Translations under genes and position numbers: made by a program
Source of the DNA: Ophiobolus disseminans
Taxonomy: Eukaryota > Ascomycota > Dothideomycetes > Pleosporales > Phaeosphaeriaceae
Reading direction: 5' to 3'
Length of the DNA: 64,000 nt
NCBI GenBank assembly: GCA_010093685.1
Contig: MU006216.1
Span: 943,065-1,007,064 of the forward strand
The notes under the pieces: model-generated
The model's input: only the letters and a program-made list of their open reading frames with translations
Told to the model about the DNA's origin: nothing
Databases searched by the model: none
Shown here: positions 21,097 through 33,114 of the stretch, in pieces
Layout of the letters: the number at the start of each line of letters is the position of its first letter
How positions within the stretch are numbered: the first letter of the stretch is position 1

Positions 21097-24000
21097 TGCG
21101 ATCAGGGTCTACGGGTACGATAAGGCGGATACGGTGATGTGGGGTGTCTCAGTGGGCTGGTGTAGGTTGGGTGCGGAGGTCAAGGACAAGAGGCACTTCA
21201 TCTGTTGTCGGGTGAGATCATGACTTGATCGCCGACATCCAATAGGGCAGGCGCGGGTGATCGGGCTGCCATCGCCAGTCTGCTCGGCCTCGGTAGCTCT
21301 GCATCCGGCACTTCGCGCGCGCGACGACACGTCAAATCGAACAGGAGACGTCATAGTGAGTGTAGTCGGGAGCAGTCACAATCCATAATCACCATCGGGG
21401 ACGAGTCGAGGGCAGGGTGATCAAACAAGCCATTGCAGCCTTGTAACACCGCACTGTCCCTGCAGCAGATCCAGGAACCAACGGCGAGACCGCCTCCAAA
21501 AACAGCCTTTCTCAACATCATGGCTGGGTCAATTATCGTGAATGACCAGTGCGCTCGCTGCTTCAGACGACTGCTACTTCAGCCAAAGCCACATTTCGGG
21601 TCTCCGCGATATCGCATCGATGCGCTTGCCTGGTCGGGGGTGGTGTTGCGAAGTCAGCCTGCGCCGGTCAACATGATTGCCGTCAGCTTTCAGAGCCGCA
21701 GGCCCTCGTGGGTATCCAGAATAGCTACACAACGGTAATGACCTAGAAACAGCACGTATCATACCAGAGCGGAGTGGTAGCTCATCTCGTACCTAGGTAC
21801 ACTCTTTCAACATCAGCAATCTAGGCCCACAGAACCAAGTGTGTCGCGAGATGCGAGCTGTCAGGTACGATCGGTTTCGCATCCTGTGGCGTAGGGTTGA
21901 GTATCAGCAGGCACGGCGTTTCACGTGGGGCCACACGAAGCGACATGGCACCGCTGTCTGATATCAGGCACGCTTACAGCCTGGGAAAATGTGTACTCGG
22001 GGCACAGCAGTTTCAAATAGCTCCAACACCGAATTCGTAAACTGATGCCCGGCGGTACTCGGGTATATTTGGGTTCGCTACGCATGCAGAGCTGGTGTGA
22101 AGTTGATTGCAAAGTAAGCGGGATGTCAGACCTGCACCGTATTCAATAGCATGGATCAGAACTTGTCAAATATTAGCCAGCGCGCTTGTGCGTACCTGGC
22201 AGCTCTGATGTACTGTCTACGTCCCTGTTGTGATCTGGGTAAGGCTGTGTAAAGATGCAGGGAATCATACCCTGGGTGCTTGTCGCACGCGATCGTCCAT
22301 AGAGAACAGGCTATACAGTGCGCAGCACCTGCAGACAGTCTCCCACCATCTGGATGATAAGTCGTGGTACACACCAGCTTGTTGGTCCCGGGAATTATCA
22401 CTGAGCTGGAGGGCCCAATATCCGAAAGCTGCGTGATTGATACCGGGGCAGCTGATGCCGGGTAGGTAGAGATGGAGAGAGGCGATCTAGAAGGACCTCG
22501 CTCGATGCAGCACATGATGTATTTCCGATGGACTGAATCTCAATAGTCTGCTGCTGACTATGCACACTAATCATCCAATGCATTCGCTAGTCTTGCTAAT
22601 GCTGGGGTTGCAGTGCTAGCAGCGCGCATCACGAAGTCGTCAGAGGCGGACAGCTACCAGTCGAGGGAAAGCGTGCGTCGGCGAGTCAGTCTCCAACGAT
22701 GGATGGAGACTGATGCTGTGTGCATGTCTGCAAAGTGCCATGGTGAACTTCCAGATGCGTTGTCCAATCGATAACAGCACACGCTAAGCTAACTCTGAGC
22801 CTGCCGGACTGGATGCCTGCCCACACTCTGCAATGGGATCCCCTCCGATTCCGTTATCACGGGCAGCGCGATGTCTCCTCGCGGCTGAGTGCAGCAGGAA
22901 GCGGTGTGTGCTGGGTGTCTGAGTTGCACAGAAGCTGTGCGCGGTGGCATCAATATCGCTCCCCCATGCTGTGCTCCCCGCCGGTGCCGAGTAACTCAGT
23001 TGACAGAATAGACAGGCCTGGGAAGAAGGCCGACCCAATGGGCAACCGTAGACAGGTCATGCTGCCTGGGCGCCCATCATGGTGGAGACTGTACGAAAAT
23101 TATATCGTAGTGGATGGGTCACGACGGGCAGCCTTGAATGACGGCGTGGTCTTATGTAAGAAAAGCAGACTACTGCTCAACGAGGGTCAAACGGCGCGCG
23201 TGGTGCCAATACCATGTGGGCGACTCCTCGCCTCGTGGCTCGAGAAGCCGATGCTGTTGAGAGACGATGCGCTGTAGTGGCCGAAGAGCTTCCTGGCATC
23301 GGGCCACGCTTTGTTGCGTCATGTCGAAGAACCTGCCCATGTTGCTGCAGAGTTTTCGATCGATTCAGGCCCACAGCTTCCCATCTGCCCACGCGTGTGT
23401 AACAGCTGCCAGCGTCTATGGTGATCTACAGAGCTGCGAAACACGTCGACGTCGGAGATTCATCCAGGAATAGTGGAAGGCTCGGGGTTTCTTTTTTGCG
23501 AGGTCTCATCGGGATGCATTGGTAGAGAGGGCACCACCCCTGACAGGACCAGCCCGGAAACGGGTTTTGCGAACGCTCTTGGAACACTACCCGCGGACAA
23601 GCGGCTTCGAAGCTTGGTCGTCATGGTATTATTTGCTGGGCCCACTTGGGCAGCTTGAGACATCACATCTTCATTCCAGTTCCGACCTGTCGACGACGGG
23701 CGTGCTGATTGAAGGCCGTCGCACAGCATCGCGAGGCTCTCTCGCCCAATTCATACCGCCTCGGGGCCACACGACTGGCCAGCCTCCAGCGCCGCAACGC
23801 AGGCTCGTGTTCGTCGCCGCCGCGCCGATCTATGCTGGCCGCCGACGTTCAAACCACCACCGTCGCTTCTATTTCGGGTGTGCTATGTGTGCCGTGTCGC
23901 CGTCACCAGTGCAGGGGTGTTATGCAGGATCCTGAGCCATAGGGACACCAGGGCCGTGCGATGAACATGGTGGCGCGAGGTTAGCATGCGGGACGAGGCA

Positions 24001-24773
24001 GGCATGCCTTGTCGTGGGCACGGTCTGGCGTCTTAGGCGCATCGCCTGTAAACTTTTCTCCTCAAAATGAGCATCCGTTGTTTCCTCGGCGGGTCCCAGT
24101 TGGCGCGGATCCCCTCCTGAGGCTGCCAATGCAATATAATAACTCCACCTCCCATGCACATTGGCGCTGCTTGACGACTCTTACTGCATCCGCGCCATCG
24201 TCCCAGCAAACGCACCCTGCACTAGCCACAGCTGTGCACGAGGCCTACTTGCGTGCTCCATCCTGACATAGTGTGTCTGTACAGGGCAGCTCTGAATCAC
24301 TAGTACCGCCCGTGTCCTCGCCTGCCATTCGACGTTCCACACTCGTTTCCACTACCTCACTCGCTCCCAACCTTCAACCACAAAACCCCCGCGTCGTACC
24401 CCATCGTGGCCTGACCGTCTCCTCGCACCCTCGCCTCCCTTCACCTCTGCCGCCCGTACTCATCACTCGCCGAATATCGTCACCGGATAGCCGCTGGATC
24501 ATCACCGTTCAATCGCACTGAGAGCACCCTGGTACCCCACGTGAACATTGAATAGATTACCTGCACGACATCTGCATCTCGTCGTCGCAGTCGTCTTTGA
24601 AAGCGACCCTATCTTATCGCCGGTGCTCCCTTCCGGGTTGAAGTCCCTGACGTCGTCCCTGCCGCGCAAGGTATCGATAACCGCGCACTTGCCTCGAGTG
24701 TCCGTCACTGGTTCCTGCGGGCAACCCGCTATTCTTATCTTCCCTCGGATCTTTAATCCTCACCGCCGCAGTC
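21097..24773. other. 3.7-kb intergenic region, no gene recognised
   Basis: GC-moderate sequence with many short overlapping ORFs on both strands (the largest is 22813-23277 plus, 154 codons) and no recognised domain, spliced motif, tRNA or transposon terminus. The last 500 bp (24,270-24,770) are C/T-rich and probably contain the promoter and leader of the gene starting at 24774. I tried frames around 23.5-24.0 kb for spliced coding and found no convincing chain. Confidence 0.4.
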
Positions 24774-26266
24774 ATGGGTTTCGGAGGCTCAGGCGGCAAT
24801 GAATTTTTCAACAGTTGGGCGCTATGGCAGAAGATGACCTTTGTAAGTCTATCCGCCAGCCTTCGAGTCTTATCGGATGCTAACGTTGCACAGGTTTTGG
24901 CTTGCGGAATCGTACGGCTCACCCTCTGCTTTCATGACTAGGTTGCTAACACTCGCAGGTCGGCACAATTTTCCTCGGCCTACTAAAGCTGTGGTACGAT
25001 CGCAACAGGCTCGCCAAGTATAGCAAGGTCGACAAGGGCAAAGAAGCCCAGACGCCAGAGATGCTCGAGGCACAGCCAGTGACCGCTGTAAGCCAAGAGA
25101 CCAAGGACGAGATCCCATTCGGTATCCGTGCAATCCAGAGTGGACTTGAAGTCGACGGCGTTTGGATCTCAAGAACCAACACGCCTGTTGGCAGCAGCCG
25201 CAACTCGATCATGAGCGGAAAGTTCCCCCAGAGCCAGAACGCCTCCCAATTGGAGCTTCCCCAGGCGGTATACGGCTCTAGCCGCAACAGCTCACGAGCC
25301 CCAAGCAGCGCTTTCGACCGCGCCGTCTCTGCCGAGCGGATACCCAACGGCTCGCGCTCATCATCGCCCGGCCGAGGACAATCTGCTGCTGCGCCTGTTC
25401 GATGCGGCAACTGTAATCATAATATCCCCCATAACCCTTCAGCCCTCAAAGCCCTCGAGTCCCCACGCTCGGGGCCCCCATCTGGACCTCCCTCACGTAA
25501 GCCAAGCACAATCGACTTGTATCAACGCGACTAACATTCAGTAGCTCCCAATGGAACGCGTTATCAGTCGGGTTACACTTCGAAGCAGTCCAGTAGTCGC
25601 AACAGCGACGAATCCGACTACATGGCAATCCAACAAGACGTTCGCTCCTACGAGAACGCCTACATTCGCCCAGCCTCCAACGCCCCTGTCGATCCCCGAA
25701 CCGATCTCGATGCCCTGCAAACTCATCGCATGTCCCACGTCGCTGAGACTGGACAGCTCACGCCCAGAGTCCGCAAGCCAGGTAGTAGCGGAGAGTGGGC
25801 TAGTGTGGCAGACAATCAGATGTCATCAATCAACGGCGTGAGCTATTTCGTGCCCCAGAAGACACCTTCGCCACCACTCCCTGCCACAGAAGAAGAGCCG
25901 CTAGCCACCTACGCGTCGCATCATACCCAGGATAGCTACACCTCAAACCAATCCAAGCAGGGTGTCCCGCTCATGGAGTCGTATGCACCAAAGGCCGCCT
26001 TCTACCCAGACACTTATGAGCCGCGTGGCCCGCAACATCAGTACTCCTACGATGAGGTGCCATATGAAGTCAACACCGATCAGAACCAGCGGGACAGCCA
26101 AGTGGCGCGCAAAGTCAACTCCGGCTTCGAGATCCTGAAGCCAGGCACATTTGCGCCGCCAACCCCAGAAGAGCTGGAACTTGCCGAGCATAGACAATCG
26201 AAGAAGCTGCAAAAGAAGCGACGTTCTTCCGAGACACGGCGGTCTGCATTTGTCGAGAGCGTGTAA
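24774..26266 (+). CDS. Single-pass membrane protein with long disordered cytosolic tail
   Basis: Exons 24774-24842, 24894-24911 (18 nt), 24959-25496 and 25542-26266 give 449 aa. The N-terminus reads GGNEFFNSWALWQKMTF and then VLACGIVGTIFLGLLKLWY, one transmembrane helix assembled from three exons. It is followed by DRNRLAKYSKVDK, a basic juxtamembrane patch. Residues 75-449 are Ser/Pro/Asn-rich and low in hydrophobics, with segments such as EIPFGIRAIQSGLEVDGVWI, PVRCGNCNHNIPHNPSALKA (a CxxC pair) and a Lys/Arg-rich C-terminus (QSKKLQKKRRSSETRRSAF). The layout resembles a family of small fungal plasma or vacuolar membrane proteins with an LWQKLTF N-terminus; no function is assigned. The acceptor of exon 4 is a CAGTAG tandem site, so two isoforms differing by one residue are possible. 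The start is supported by the conserved N-terminal pattern. Confidence 0.82.
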
Positions 26267-29200
26267 ATATCTCCCTTGATGTTACCATAACCACGTCACT
26301 ATCAGCATATTCGCGACATCGCACGTCACGTCCCGACCTCTTTTCTGGGTTCCTTCCTTACGGCCCTGTACCACCTCACATGGCTCGGCGTTTCAACTGG
26401 TCGATCCAAGCTGGTCCCAGAATGTCGCCTGCAACCACATACTGCATTGGAGTTAATTGAAGCGTTTTAATCATGTACGATCCGGATCTCTTGGGTGGTG
26501 ATAATCTTGGATTCCTGGGGACGGTTACATTGCATGTGCATGCTGGATGCACTGTTGCCGTCTGCGGAGAGCACCGCTTCTGCATTGGAACTGTGGGGCT
26601 CCACCGAAAAGCGACACTCTTAGTCGCATCCTCTTTCTCAAGTCATCATACCTGGCGTTTTAATAAAGCACAAATTTTTGGGGCTTAATCATGACCGATA
26701 CATTATGGATGGGTACATAGTCATCGTTGACACCAAGCATCATCACACAATTTACATTATTTGCATAGTTGCGTAGCAATGCTTTTCGCCTTTTGTCATT
26801 GTGTTTCTAGACCTCCACACTTTCTCGTCGACCAACATTGCGAACTGCCCCGGTCGCACGCCATTTTATTGAAATCCCTCGCAAGCAGTTCAACGAAAAA
26901 GTGCATTTAAGGTTTCTGCATGGCTGCTTACTGGCTGGTGTGATCACGAGGCAGCCACGCATTTCGCTGCGCAGTTGCCATTCGCCAGGGCCGCAACTTC
27001 CGAGGCTTTAGACCGCAAGAGGAAGAAATTAGGATCAGCCCCAGCGCCCGCTTGGTGCCGCGTCACAAAGGGATTATGCGAGCATGAAATGTCTGTAGCC
27101 TTGCGCATGCGGCTGATGCCGTTCGTAATCAGTCAAATATGCTCATCTGCGAGCCGGGTAGGACTGGAGTTCATGGGGTTTCCATGTCACACAGAAGAGA
27201 TCATGAGGGCAAAGCACGCAAGCATCCTGACCCTATACCTCAGCTCCCGACACTTTAGCACGCAGCGGACCCGGGTTCTTGGGAACTTGCTCTCTGAGCT
27301 TTTGCTCGCTGGCGATTTTAGTTTGCGAGATTTCGCTCGTTTAATTTCCGGGCGTGCGGTGTGGCTTCCGGGCTGGTTTGCTTGGTTGTGGATCTTGGGG
27401 TCGTGGCGCATGGAGAAGCGAGATGAAAGGCGTGGCGGCCGCTTGGAGGTGCGGGTGTGGATTGGCGTGGATGGGCTGCAGTTTCGAGGTCGAGATGAAG
27501 ATGTACGACGATAGGCGTGGGCTAGCGTATGGCCTGTTTCCGATGCTAAGTCGTGCTGCGAGTGGTACGCTACTGGGACTTTTATCTTTGTGCATGCAAG
27601 AGGAGAGCTGAGCATCACTATTTACTAGAACACGTTCGTCGCGGAGAGGCGATATCCTTCTCTCGATCGATGAGCTCTGACCTTTGGGCTTGATCTTGCT
27701 TCTGAAAACATACCGACAGTCGACTCGCTGGGCGACGTCACAACGAGAATGAGATGTTTCATTAGGCTCGTATCTTTTGCGGGTTCCTCCACCTGGGCGT
27801 CATCTCACTCCTCCTAAACGTCACTGGCCGCTCAACTTCGTTCATAGGGCCCCAGAGGTCATCGGCTAAGGCTTGCTTGGCTGTGGAGAACAGCGGTTTT
27901 GTGTTGGTGAGTTGGCCAACAGGCCATCCGTGGTCGTCGAGGAAGAGCTAGCTCAGGCGGCAGATCGTTGCCATGATTCGCAAACGCGCGATAGGGCTGT
28001 CGCACTTCATCATGTTTAAGATGTGATCGACATGGAATTCCAAGTTTCACAACGCGCCTTCCAAGCTCTTGGACCCACATCACGACATTTGACACGCCAG
28101 TCAAAGGTACGGCACGCAAATGTCAGCGGTTCAACGCTCTTTCCCGCAGCCACGCGGTTATTCCACGGCACCAGCGTAATAGGTACGAACTGAATCAGAG
28201 GCGTGTCTCTAAAAGCAAGTTGCGTGTAGTTGTATACGTCGCGGATCAGACTACGCCTCATGTCTAAAATACTCAGCAGGATGACATTCGCGAATTGAAA
28301 TACTGCGTTCAAGCATGCCTATACTATAACGCAGATACTCAATGCATACGTGGTTCGATCAGCGCACGCATTCCAACCAAAAAACACTCACATGCAGCTC
28401 CATCGCTTCAGCAACTCCATGAATCATGGCCTTGCATGCCCATGTGTCTCTCTACATCTCGCCTCCGCGACCCGAATCCTCGTCATCACCGCCCATCTCA
28501 GCTGTCAGCGAACATACCTTGTATACCTGAATACACATCTATCAAATCCAGAAATCCGAGCCTAGACCATCGCCTCTCCAGCTACCCTCCAATACAGGTA
28601 CGCACTCGCCACTGCGGCAGTGCAAGCATCCGCACGCCCTGCGTGGCAATCTGCGATCAAATCAAGGCCCATCTGACATCTGCGATGCGGGAACCCTGCT
28701 TCCTTGGTAAACATGTACGATGCTGCATGCGGGACAAATTCTCCACAAGTCGGAGCAAGCCAGCAGATCAGCTGCTCACACCACTCGTTCGTTTGCTTGA
28801 CGGTTTGTGATGCGGGTTTTTCAATAGTGTGGTGGTGATGCGGGTGCATGTACACAGCCACCACTGCGCTGCGTAGGCGGAGTTGCCACTCGGCTATAGT
28901 TGCTGGGGGGTGCCCTGACGTGGGATGATGGGTTTGGGAGCGTGGATTGGAGGTGAGGATGGCATGGGAGTCACGTTGCGAGGAGTATGAACTTGAGGAG
29001 AGATGGGGTGAGTTTGAGTTTGAGATTGATGTTGGTTGTCTTCCGTCTGACTGATCCGTCGACACCAACGGTCTACACCAGCACACATCAACTGGAGCAT
29101 GTGTTAGCAGGGTGACAGTAGATCACATCCATGATCCTGAGGTCTCAGTATCCCTGAATGCCATTTGAGGTTTCTTCTTCCAAATGCATAATTTTTCAAC

Positions 29201-30298
29201 TCCTCTCACAGCAGGATGCATCAATGGATGTCATTCAACAGCATTCTTACGCATATGCGACACTACTTATCTAAACCCACCGTGCCTCTAACCTGCCGAA
29301 GGTGAGCTGATGGAGGCCTAGCGGTTTGAGTAAGACCCCACGAAGTCACAGTGCATCGAGGTGTCGATCATCACCTGTGAGCATCCTCCTCACAAGCACA
29401 ATGGCTTCCACATACACTGCAACAATAGCAATCTCATGGATCTAGGGCTACGCTGAGCCGTAGCGCAAGGTTAATACCTGGAACTGTGTATACACCCGGA
29501 GTGATTCGCATGTCCGGACGTGAATTTCAAACTACGTTGCAGGGACCAGTGCGCGTGCAGCAATTCAGGAACAATGGTGTCTGAATGTCTTTGGTTCGAG
29601 GCATGTTTATGTATGTCGTCTTTCAGGAGCTGCATGTGTATCCATCAATTCGTTGTTGCGAACGGACACTACACGACTAGCTAGATGTTGCACTCAGAGC
29701 TACTCGTTGCTCTACCAATATTGAGACACTACACGTACCAGGACGTTTTAAGTGTGTTGCGCGCACACAACTGGCGCACGTGTTCGACGCTGAGCAAAGA
29801 ACCTCTCGGTAAGTCAAGAAAGCTGGAAATTAAAAATGCAGTATCCTGTATGTCTACAGAGAGGTTTCATAATTTGGAATACCTATCACATAGGTAGATG
29901 TAGTTGTTAGGCTTAGCCTTTTTCTGGCTTTCACGACTCGCTGAGAGTGAACGATGAGCAATCAGTGAGTTTGGATCTTTGTCTTGTCAGGTCTAAGCAT
30001 CTAATTACGGCAACGACGACACATCCAAGAACTCGCAAGCACTTTCACCATTGGACATTATACATATGTTCACTTAGGACTCTGACATACTCGCGGTAAA
30101 GACAGTATTCGATCATTGCTAAGATATATACTACTCAACTCATCTTCCAGTAAAGCATACATCAGGCATCACCAAGTTCGACACCGATCTCGCAACCTCC
30201 AATTTAAACTGCGCTGATGATGCTTCCAACAGTAAACACAATGGACGGTCTGTTGGCGTTCGGTCATGAGACGTGCTTAGTAGTGACGGTCAAGTCAT
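26267..30298. other. 4-kb gene-poor region
   Basis: No gene could be supported. ORFs of 171-179 codons (26975-27514 plus, 28295-28810 plus, 28562-29086 minus) overlap opposing ORFs and lack ATG-proximal context, domains or splice partners. The minus ORF at 28562-29086 has the most protein-like end (a run with CEQLICWLAPTC and several Cys) and would be the first to test for expression. The 29.1-30.2 kb part is AT-richer, with only short ORFs. Confidence 0.4.
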
Positions 30299-30976
30299 CT
30301 ACTGCTGCCATGGCCAATCGTCCTCGTCATCGTCCTCATCGTCATCGCCGGGAGTAGGCGTGGGCCTCGGTGGAATACCGACACTCCGCGTGGGTCGAAC
30401 ACCTGTCGGTGTAGGACGGGCCGAGCGAGAGGGAAGGACTGAACGGGTAGGAGTCGGGCGAATTGAGATGGTGAAGGAACGGCTGGGGAGGGGTGGGCGA
30501 GGAGTAAGCGATGGGAGGCTGTGGTCATGTTAATATTTTCTCATTGCAGCGTTGCCAGAGAGTAATGAAACGCGCTAGTGCTTCCCACACGCATATTGAA
30601 ATTGAAATGGGAGTACGACTTACGGGATGGGGGATCGGCTAGAGCCAGATGGGCGTGGGGGAGGCGCTGGCACAGATGGACGGGCGCTGCCAGATGGGCG
30701 GGGAGGGAGCGAGACGGAGGGCAATGGTACACGCGAGGAGACCGGTCCGCGAGAGATGCTTGGGAGCGGAACACGAGAGATGCTCGGCAACGGGCGGGGC
30801 GTGAAGCTGGGGCGAGGAACGCGAGATGGGAGAGCTGGGACCTCAGGCTCGTCGTCCTCTTGGGGAGCAGCAGCTACAAGGCTGGCGAATCGTTAGTTGA
30901 CATGGCTTTGAGTAGGCATTGGAAAGGGAGCTTACCTGCTCATGCCCATGATGTACAAAACGGTAGAGAACTTCAT
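30299..30976 (-). CDS. Small secreted proline/serine/arginine-rich protein with acidic DDDEDD tail
   Basis: Three exons on the minus strand, 30976-30936, 30881-30624 and 30518-30299, with GTAAGY donors and CAG acceptors, total 519 nt and encode 172 aa. The first 20 residues (MKFSTVLYIMGMSSLVAAAP) form a signal peptide with likely cleavage after AAA. The start is the first ATG after a CT-rich leader. The mature protein is built of imperfect PSRVPRPS / PLPSISRVP / RPTPTRS units rich in Pro, Ser, Thr and Arg with no cysteine. It ends in an abrupt acidic segment (GDDDEDDDEDD) and WPWQQ. No family is recognised. Size, secretion signal and repeats fit a cell-wall or apoplastic protein; an effector role would be speculation. 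The plus-strand ORFs here are shadows of this gene. Confidence 0.72.
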
Positions 30977-33114
30977 CTTGGAGGCTTGTACAGTGGTGAT
31001 GCTCTGTAAGGCTAATGAACTGCTTGAGAAGAGTGTGCAACAGCGACGGCCTCGCCTTTATACTTATCTTGGAGGTGTCTCAAGACGGATACTTCAGACT
31101 GTGACAAAGTATACAAATTAAACGGCGGTTTGAATATCCGTCTAGCCGTGCGTTTTACCTAGGCCTTGGTGTAGTCGCGACCTGCGCTTCCTGCAAAGGG
31201 GTTACTGATGTGATGCCCAAGCCTGTAGCAGAACCCTCGGCCAGTCAAGCGAGATGAGCACATGCAATCGATCGAGTGAATGCTGGAACTTTACTTTAGT
31301 GCGCTACGAACAATATCAGTATAGAGGTTGGTGTGCAGAGTTTCCAGGGCTGCTGCATAAACTTGCGTCACCAGCGGTAAAGGGTCCTGGAAGAGAGCGG
31401 TACGCCGAAGCCAGCATGGGACTTTCCAGCCTTCAGTAACGGCGGATGATCTTCCGAAGACATGGTTCAATGAAAGGGTCTGGGCCAATTCTTGCGGTGG
31501 CTCTTACGGGTGGCATCATTGACCATACATGGGTGGACTGGTATATGGCCTTGTGCAACACAAGTGACTACGTAACGGAAGGAACCGAATCGCCTCCCCA
31601 GCTCGTGGTAACATGCAACCATACGGCGACAGAGGCTCTGCGGACTGAAGGAAGTTCTTGTCGCTGTGTGGTAGAGTGTCCCCCAAACAAAGAAAATGTC
31701 GACGGCAGTTGTTGTGATTAGCCATGATAATAACGTGATTATGATGGATAGTTCACCATTGCACCATGAATTGACTGCGCTACAATGCTTTACCCATGGT
31801 AGACCAGTTGAAGGAGAGTGTATACCTAATGAAGTACTCCGATTGACGGAGAATGTAGGCACGCTCTTGCGTTCAGGGCGTGCTAGAATTGAACGGCGAA
31901 TGCAGGGGCACAGTCGTTGGGCACCAATAATGACGGCAGATCGATGTTGTTCCTGAGAAGTCCGGGGTACGCCTATCTCGAGACGTAGATTTAAGCATCT
32001 AATAAGCTATTAGCCGAACGTGCCACAAGTGAGTGATCGGCAAATGATGAAGCTAGAGCAATTAATTGGGTATACAGTTGCGGGGAAGGATTGTAGTTGT
32101 GATTATCCGGGGAAGTTTACGTTGAGCATGGCTCAATCAATGTGTTGCAGGCCCCGGAAAATGGGCCTGCAGGAACGGCCCAGCCTCTGGCCACAGACAC
32201 ATGACGACGGATCGACAGATGGTTTTTTGAGAACGGAGCAGACAGACAAAAAGACGGTTTCTGAGCAAGTATCCTTTTTCTACGAAACAAGCTGGTGAAC
32301 AAGGAGGACGCGTCCCGCAATCTATGGAGCCTATTCTGGTCTTGTTTGCAAGGGTTGATATTGCCCCGTTGTCGGGTGGATGGAATACCAGAGATGAGCA
32401 AGACGTGGAGAGCATGGTGACATAGCACCTCATTTCTCGCTAAATCGCAGTGGTTCGACGAAGTAGGGATGCAGCCGAGAACCGGGCGTGTGAGATAGGA
32501 AAGCCATGGGGAGCCGGGCAGGAGATGAAGCCCATTGACAGGAGCAGCAAGACCGAGCTTTCGAGATGAGAAGAAGCGGTTGACATAGTGGTTCCATTGC
32601 GAAGCAGGTTGGCCTCACCCACTGGAGAAGCCTTGGTCTATTCCAGCCTGGTCTGATCTCGAAGCCTGTGTGTCCACGCAATACTTTCAGCAGTCTGTCA
32701 TATTAACAAAAGAAGGCTGAGGATAGACAGGTCTCCGTAAATCAAAGAAGGATGCAATGCCTAGTGCCATTGGGTAAGTGCGTTCGTCGGTTTGGTTCAC
32801 TGGATCGCGTGCAGTACTAGGACCGCATTGCCAAGAGGTATAATGTGTTTTCTGCGCTATTGGTGACCTTTGTGATATCTTGGTCCTGGCAGCGACATCC
32901 TAGAAAATCGACATTGATCGTAGATAACTGTTTTTCGTTCACGATGGGGATGGAGAGGAGAGATGCTCGAAGACGCATGGCTGCAGGTGGCTAGTGTGCG
33001 GACCCTGCCCCACTTTACGGACGGCGGAACCTCGGGCTGCTCAAAAAAAGTTGGAGGTCGCAACTCTGCAAAGAATGCGCCCGAGAATTTGCGACCACAC
33101 AATACACCACAACA
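30977..33114. other. 2.1-kb intergenic region
   Basis: No gene could be supported between the secreted protein and PUF6. ORFs up to 131 codons (31467-31862 minus) and 91 codons (31446-31721 plus) oppose each other and show no motif. Immediately upstream of 33115 a short A/C-rich leader (ACACCACAACAATGG) precedes the PUF6 start. Confidence 0.4.

Noticed and set aside
22813..23277. 154-codon plus ORF
   Set aside because: No motif, overlapped by an opposing ORF, and no splice partners.
26975..27514. 179-codon plus ORF and opposing 143-codon minus ORF
   Set aside because: Neither shows a motif, they overlap each other, and composition looks non-coding.
28562..29086. 174-codon minus ORF with several cysteines
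   Set aside because: Non-ATG context, no signal peptide or family; kept only as a candidate for expression tests.
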